Shown one piece after another: positions 5,250-6,448 of a stretch of 6,448 bases of DNA (the stretch's first letter is position 1; the number at the start of each line of letters is the position of its first letter). The DNA is from Pseudomonadota bacterium. GTDB lineage: Bacteria > Pseudomonadota > Gammaproteobacteria > Steroidobacterales > Steroidobacteraceae. Where the stretch lies: NCBI GenBank assembly GCA_021808195.1, contig JAKBCE010000138.1:1-6448 (forward strand). The letters run 5' to 3'. The notes beneath the pieces were generated by a model. That model was not told the origin of the DNA, searched no databases, and saw nothing but the letters and a program-made list of their open reading frames with translations. A program made the position numbers and the translations under genes.

Positions 5250-6265
5250 GTCCCGCCTCCCTGACCCGCCGCGCTCGGCCGCAGGTCCGTGCGCGTGATG
5301 CGCACGATCTGCTGGGGCGCAGCGCCTAAGCGCAGCTCCGCCTGCGCGAAGAGCCGGTCGACGATGTAGTACGGTGGCCGGACCTGATAGTTGACGAGCT
5401 CGCTCTGGCCCTTAGGTCCCAGGATGAAGAGCGGCGGCATCTCACCCTCACCGATCCCGGGCGGGAATTCGATAAAGACCCTCCGGCCATCATCGAACGC
5501 GCGCACCGGGCGCCAGGAGGGGTGATCGCCCGAGATCGCATACCGAAATCTGAGGCGCGCGACATCGATCCCTGCTGCGACCGGCTGGGCCTCCTCGGCC
5601 GCCGCGTTCCTCGCGCGCAGCGCCACCAGTTGATCGCGCGGATAATCCCACGAAACGGAGGCCATCCAGGTATCCGGGGTCGAGGTGAGCTCGAGGTGAT
5701 AGGTGCGCCGCGAGGTATCGATGACGAGGTTCGTGTGAAGACCGCTCTCAATCGGCTTCACGAGGATATGCACGCACCGCTCCGCGCCCTTGCCGCTCGT
5801 GGTATCGCCGATCACCCAGCGGACCGTATCACCGGCGGAGACCGAGATGAGCTGCTCACCCTTCTCGAGCGCGATATCCGTGACCCGCTCCGGGCTCGTG
5901 TAGACCTGATACAGCGCGCCCGGCGTGTAGGGCCAGACCTGCATCGCATTCACGAACGCCGCTCGCGAGGGTTGGATGAGCGCCGCCGCATTGGCGGCTC
6001 TCACCTGGCTTCGCGGATCCTCAGTCTCCTTCGGCGCGGGAGGGAGCAAGTCCGGTGTCAACTTGAGTTGTCCCGGAAGCGGCAGCGCCTGCGGCACCTC
6101 GATGATCTTCACCGGGGCCGGGGGATTCGCGATGCGCCGCGCCGCGACGAAGTGATCGAGCGAAATGCTGGGCGGCGGACGCGGGCTCGCGCAGCTGGCG
6201 AGCGCGCTGCTCGCGATCATCAGCGCGACGAGAAGCGATGCGGGAAGACGATTCTCTGCAGTCAC
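5246..6265 (-). CDS. trbG: TrbG, VirB9-like outer-membrane core protein with lipobox
   Basis: This 339-residue VirB9/CagX-family protein forms, with TrbI, the outer-membrane ring of the conjugative pore. The N-terminus is an export signal with hydrophobic core (about 9-21) and a lipobox LASC (22-25), so Cys25 is probably lipidated. A Pro-rich linker (about 26-90) follows. The VirB9 N-domain (about 105-205) is marked by VWPYTPGALYQVYTSPERVTDI, GDTVRWVIGD, HILVKPIESGLHTNLVI and RTYHLEL. The C-domain (about 237-328) is marked by LRFRYAISGD, RVFIEFPPG, PPLFILG and VNYQVRPPYYIVDRLFAQAELRLG. It starts with GTG at 6265 inside the trbF stop (GTGA), with ribosome site GGAG seven bases upstream (6276-6273). 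RP4 has a separate lipoprotein, TrbH, between trbG and trbI; none is present here, so this lipobox may take over that anchoring role (inference). Confidence 0.93.
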   Translation of the reverse strand: MTAENRLPASLLVALMIASSALASCASPRPPPSISLDHFVAARRIANPPAPVKIIEVPQALPLPGQLKLTPDLLPPAPKETEDPRSQVRAANAAALIQPSRAAFVNAMQVWPYTPGALYQVYTSPERVTDIALEKGEQLISVSAGDTVRWVIGDTTSGKGAERCVHILVKPIESGLHTNLVIDTSRRTYHLELTSTPDTWMASVSWDYPRDQLVALRARNAAAEEAQPVAAGIDVARLRFRYAISGDHPSWRPVRAFDDGRRVFIEFPPGIGEGEMPPLFILGPKGQSELVNYQVRPPYYIVDRLFAQAELRLGAAPQQIVRITRTDLRPSAAGQGGGT

Positions 6266-6448
6266 TTGGAATCTCCGGTGGATGGCACGGTGCTGAGGTC
6301 GCGGCTCCAGTCGAGCCCGTCGATGTAGATACCGAGCGGGTTCTTGCTTAAGGAAACGACATCGTGTGGCGTGTGGATCACGATCGTGAGGATCCCCGTC
6401 CAGCGCTCGGTCGAGACGAGCGCGCCATTGGCGAAGGTTTGCTCGGTC
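6262..6448 (-). CDS. trbF: TrbF, VirB8-like, C-terminal end (5' outside window)
   Basis: Only the last 62 codons are present. Translating the minus strand up to the TGA at 6264-6262 gives ERWTGILTIVIHTP, then LSKNPLGIYIDGLDWSRDLS and a short tail, PSTGDSK. The ERW..ILTI and KNPLGIYI..LDWSR signatures are characteristic of the C-terminus of TrbF, the VirB8-like bitopic inner-membrane protein that helps assemble the type IV secretion system. The gene continues beyond base 6448. It overlaps trbG by GTGA, and its 3' end contains the trbG ribosome site. The order trbF-trbG-trbI, without trbH, is that of Tn4371-type transfer operons. Confidence 0.9.
   Translation of the reverse strand, partial: TEQTFANGALVSTERWTGILTIVIHTPHDVVSLSKNPLGIYIDGLDWSRDLSTVPSTGDSK

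Noticed and set aside
4536..5264. Plus-strand open frame of 242 codons
   Set aside because: Antisense shadow of the Ala-rich linker of trbI; extremely Arg-rich, as expected from complemented GC-rich codons.
5522..6328. Plus-strand open frame of 268 codons
   Set aside because: Antisense shadow of trbG with the same Arg-rich composition and no motifs.

Overview
The window joins ordinary chromosome to what looks like one end of an integrated conjugative element in a GC-rich proteobacterium. A gammaproteobacterial-type ispB followed by tRNA-Pro(CGG) favours a gammaproteobacterium, but the species cannot be named from the sequence alone.

Layout, left to right. (1) 1-954, plus strand: the 3' part of ispB, a polyprenyl diphosphate synthase of quinone side-chain synthesis; its true start lies just outside the window. 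(2) 955-1376: noncoding, with a possible ispB 3' hairpin and a sigma70-like promoter for the tRNA. (3) 1377-1453: tRNA-Pro(CGG) with encoded CCA, a gene type commonly used as an integration site. (4) 1454-1586: a short stretch packed with inverted repeats. (5) 1587-about 1921, minus strand: a truncated, frameshifted C-terminal relic of a type I restriction subunit HsdR. (6) 1922-2226: a repeat-bearing spacer ending in an AT-rich promoter. (7) 2227-3620, plus strand: a two-gene AbiE-type module, antitoxin/repressor (DUF6088/AbiEi-like) then nucleotidyltransferase toxin (AbiEii), overlapping by ATGA. (8) 3655-6448, minus strand: the end of a conjugative mating-pair-formation operon, trbF (partial)-trbG-trbI-DUF2274 gene, in the order of Tn4371-family integrative conjugative elements. 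Every junction is a 4-base GTGA stop/start overlap.

The trb genes build the envelope-spanning core of a P-type type IV secretion system: TrbF (VirB8-like), TrbG (VirB9-like, here with a lipobox) and TrbI (VirB10-like). The AbiE module is cargo that may defend or stabilise the element, and the hsdR relic suggests the same spot once carried another defence system.

The most unusual structure is an exact 26-bp direct repeat (1968-1993 and 3661-3686) enclosing the AbiE module. One copy forms the 3' end of the DUF2274 gene, and each copy abuts a hairpin or palindrome on the same side. This suggests a discrete cassette insertion or a recombination scar at the tail of the trb operon. No integrase, relaxase or second attachment site is in view, so the element's type and boundaries are inferred.
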